A stretch of 64,000 nt of DNA from Achromobacter sp. UMC71. GTDB lineage: Bacteria; Pseudomonadota; Gammaproteobacteria; Burkholderiales; Burkholderiaceae_B. The position numbers and the translations under genes were made by a program. Below the pieces are notes generated by a model. It searched no databases. It was not told the origin of the DNA and worked only from the letters and a program-made list of their open reading frames with translations. Positions 61,685 to 64,000 of this stretch are shown here, in pieces; within the stretch, counting starts at the first letter, position 1, and each line of letters begins with the position of its first letter. The DNA lies in contig NZ_LZZT01000006.1 of the NCBI RefSeq assembly GCF_014170305.1, positions 1 to 64,000 on the forward strand, written 5' to 3'.

Positions 61685-64000
61685 ATGGCAGACGCCACCG
61701 ATTCCATCGACCGGACCTCGCGATCAGGCCTGTGGTTGACGGTGACGCTGGCGCTGCTAGCCGCGCTGCTGGGCTCTTTCAACGGCTTGGGGCGAATCGA
61801 CCAGATCCTCTATGACCGCGCCGTCGCGCTGACCGGACGCGACATGTCGCCCGACATTCTCATCGTCGCGATCGACGACACCAGCATCGACGCGCTGGGC
61901 CGCTGGCCTTGGCGCCGCGCCGTGCATGCGGCCTTGCTGGACCGCCTGCAAGGCGCCCGCGCGGTCGGACTGGACCTGATCTTCGCCGAGCCCGATACCG
62001 TCCACCCCAACGACGACACGATCCTGGCCGACAGCCTGCGGCGCAATGGCCGCACTATCCTGCCTGTCGTGCTGGACCGCCTCACCTATCCGTCTTCCAT
62101 CAGCGCACCCATCCCGCTCTTGGCGCAGGCCGCGGCCGGCAGCGGCTTCATCAACGCCAGCATCGACGCCGACGGCGTATTGCGCTCTGCGGCGCTGACC
62201 GCCCGGTTCGCCGGCGAACGCTGGCAGCACTTCGCGCTGAGCATGCTGGACGTGGGCGGACAGGCCGCGTTGGGCGAAAGGCTGCTGGGGCGCGCCTCCC
62301 CGGACGGCAGCATCCTGATCCCCTATGCCGGCCCCGCCGCGCATACTCGCGCCGTGTCCTATCTGTCGGTCCTGCGCGGCGACGTGCCGCCTGAGCAGAT
62401 CCGCGGCAAATACGTGCTGGTGGGCGCCTGGGCGACCGGCCTGGGCGATGCGTACACGACGCCGGTTTCCCATGAGGTCAGCGGCATGCCCGGCGTGGAG
62501 ATCATCGCCAATCTGCTGCAGGCGGCCAAAGATGACATCGCCTTCCAGCCGCCCGCCCCCTGGCTCAATGCACTGTTCTCCGCCTTGCCCGTGCTGCTGG
62601 CCTGCCTGGCATTGTGGCGCCTGTCCCCGAACCAGGCGCTGCTGGTCAATATCGGCTTGCTGATCGTGGTGTTGACGGCCAGCCTGCTGCTGCTGGGCCA
62701 CAGTTATCTCTGGTTCGCGCCGACCGCCGCGCTGATGGGCGTGGCGCTTTGCTACCCTCTCTGGAGCTGGCGCAGCCAGGAGGCCGCGCTACGCTACATG
62801 GACAACGAGCTCCGACGGCTGCAGCGCGAATATCCACCGGTGCTGAACGAGGCCCGGGCGCAATCCAGCGGGCCCAGCGCGTCACTCGAAAGCCGGGTCG
62901 GTGAATTGCGGCGCGCCCTGGCCCGCGTACGGAACCTGCGACGATTCCTGGCCGACGGCCTGGACGGCATGCCCGACGCGACGCTGGTGTTCGACCAGGA
63001 AGGCCGCATGCAATTTCGCAACCAGGCCGCCGTGATGTACTTCCAGCGCCTGGGCATGCGCCCGCCCCGTGTCGGGCATCCCGCCACGCATCTGCTCGAG
63101 AAGACCATCAGCGATGAATCGACGCGGCAACGCGTGGCCCAGGTGCTGAGCGGCCAGGGGCCGGTGTCCGACCAATCGCCCTGGACGGCCGACCTGGAAG
63201 TGCGCGACCGCGCCGGCCGCGATCTGATCCTGAAGTGCGCGCCGATCCACACGGCCGAAGGCAACTTCGCCGGTACGGTGGCCACATTGACCGACATCTC
63301 CGGCATCCGCCAGGCGGAACGTCAGCGCGAAGAAACCCTGCGCTTCATTTCGCACGACATGCGGGCGCCGCAAAGCTCGATCCTGGCGCTGGTCGAGATG
63401 ACGCAGGAAGGCGGTGGCGCGCCGTCGGGCAAGGATGACACGCTCACGCGCATCGCCGCGCTGGCCAACCGCACGCTGCATCTGGTCGACGATTTCGTCC
63501 ACCTTACGCGGGCGGAATCGATGACCCTTCATGCGGTCGACCTGGACCTGGGCGGCCTGCTTCAAGATAGCGTGGACGAGTTCTGGGCCTCCGCGCACAA
63601 GCGCGGCATCCAGCTGGAAGTGCGCGCGCCGCTGCCGGCGGCCTATGTGCGCGGCGACCAGACGCTGCTGATGCGGGCGCTATGCAATCTGATCGACAAC
63701 GCCATCAAGTACAGCCCCGTGCAAACCCGCATCGAATGCAGCATCGATGCGAGGCCAGGCTATTGGCGCGCCACCATCCGCGACCAGGGGCAAGGCATCG
63801 CCCAGCAAGACCTGGCGCGGCTGTTCGAGCCGTTTTCCCGCGTCGGCGTCGATACCAAAACCGATGTGGGCGGGGCGGGTCTGGGGCTGGCGTTCGTGCG
63901 CACCGTCGCGCAGCGCCATGGCGGCGAGGTCGAGGTCAGCAGCGAAGTAGGCGTGGGCTCGGTCTTTACGCTGCAGCTGCCGGCCGCACCCGACGATATG
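61685..64000 (+). CDS. CHASE2-PAS sensor histidine kinase, 3' end outside window
   Basis: The reading frame runs 772 codons to the window edge without a stop. After one N-terminal helix (about 16-34) comes an extracytoplasmic CHASE2 domain (about 40-290: ILIVAIDDTSIDALGRWPW, ILIPYAGP, VLVGAWATGLGDAYTTPV). Three membrane helices (about 297-362) follow, then a coiled linker, a PAS-like domain (about 425-530), the phosphoacceptor H557 (FISHDMRAPQSSI) and the ATPase domain with N-box LCNLIDNAIKYS, DQGQGI and GGAGLGLAFV. It starts 10 nt after the FecR gene, so the three genes form an operon. Confidence 0.93.
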   Translation, partial: MADATDSIDRTSRSGLWLTVTLALLAALLGSFNGLGRIDQILYDRAVALTGRDMSPDILIVAIDDTSIDALGRWPWRRAVHAALLDRLQGARAVGLDLIFAEPDTVHPNDDTILADSLRRNGRTILPVVLDRLTYPSSISAPIPLLAQAAAGSGFINASIDADGVLRSAALTARFAGERWQHFALSMLDVGGQAALGERLLGRASPDGSILIPYAGPAAHTRAVSYLSVLRGDVPPEQIRGKYVLVGAWATGLGDAYTTPVSHEVSGMPGVEIIANLLQAAKDDIAFQPPAPWLNALFSALPVLLACLALWRLSPNQALLVNIGLLIVVLTASLLLLGHSYLWFAPTAALMGVALCYPLWSWRSQEAALRYMDNELRRLQREYPPVLNEARAQSSGPSASLESRVGELRRALARVRNLRRFLADGLDGMPDATLVFDQEGRMQFRNQAAVMYFQRLGMRPPRVGHPATHLLEKTISDESTRQRVAQVLSGQGPVSDQSPWTADLEVRDRAGRDLILKCAPIHTAEGNFAGTVATLTDISGIRQAERQREETLRFISHDMRAPQSSILALVEMTQEGGGAPSGKDDTLTRIAALANRTLHLVDDFVHLTRAESMTLHAVDLDLGGLLQDSVDEFWASAHKRGIQLEVRAPLPAAYVRGDQTLLMRALCNLIDNAIKYSPVQTRIECSIDARPGYWRATIRDQGQGIAQQDLARLFEPFSRVGVDTKTDVGGAGLGLAFVRTVAQRHGGEVEVSSEVGVGSVFTLQLPAAPDDM

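Overview
This window looks like chromosome of an Alcaligenaceae beta-proteobacterium, close to Achromobacter or Bordetella. That is inferred from the high GC content, the gene orders (cyaY/lptM-lysA; ccsB-resB-cytochrome c4; engB-hemB; aroKB divergent from mrcA) and the System II cytochrome c maturation genes. No database search was possible. Nearly all of it is ordinary core genome; no phage, insertion sequence, CRISPR array, tRNA or rRNA gene was seen.

Layout. 1-167 is a perfect 77-bp inverted repeat at the very edge. 640-1840 holds a TetR repressor, a small secreted DUF4148 protein and three matching operator-like palindromes. 1991-2277 is a gene-free array of DnaA-box-like repeats. 2448-25540 is housekeeping: ssb, an MFS transporter, uvrA, a GST, dgt, aroB-aroK, PBP1A, cyaY, lptM-lysA, cytochrome c assembly (ccsB, resB), cytochrome c4, engB-hemB, an EamA transporter, cutA-dsbD and a HIT protein. 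From 25639 to 58225 the minus strand carries the alpha, spc, S10 and str ribosomal clusters (rplQ back to rpsL).

The ribosomal super-cluster is interrupted twice. Between rpsQ and rplN sits a 13.6-kb block: an LpxO/AspH-like dioxygenase, an aldehyde dehydrogenase, a lipoprotein metallophosphoesterase, an AraC regulator, an alpha/beta hydrolase with a complete Liv-type ABC transporter, and two secreted coiled-coil proteins of unknown function. A terminator follows rpsQ and a good sigma-70 promoter precedes rplN. Between rpsJ and rplC there is a terminator, a new promoter and a structured leader, so rpsJ belongs transcriptionally to the str operon.

The right end (58853-64000) is a signalling locus: an OmpR-type regulator with a degenerate receiver, divergent from a canonical response regulator, a secreted LysM-FecR protein and a CHASE2-PAS histidine kinase that runs off the edge. 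This locus, the phased repeat array and the paired coiled-coil proteins are the best candidates for under-described biology. Nothing here proves a wholly new system.
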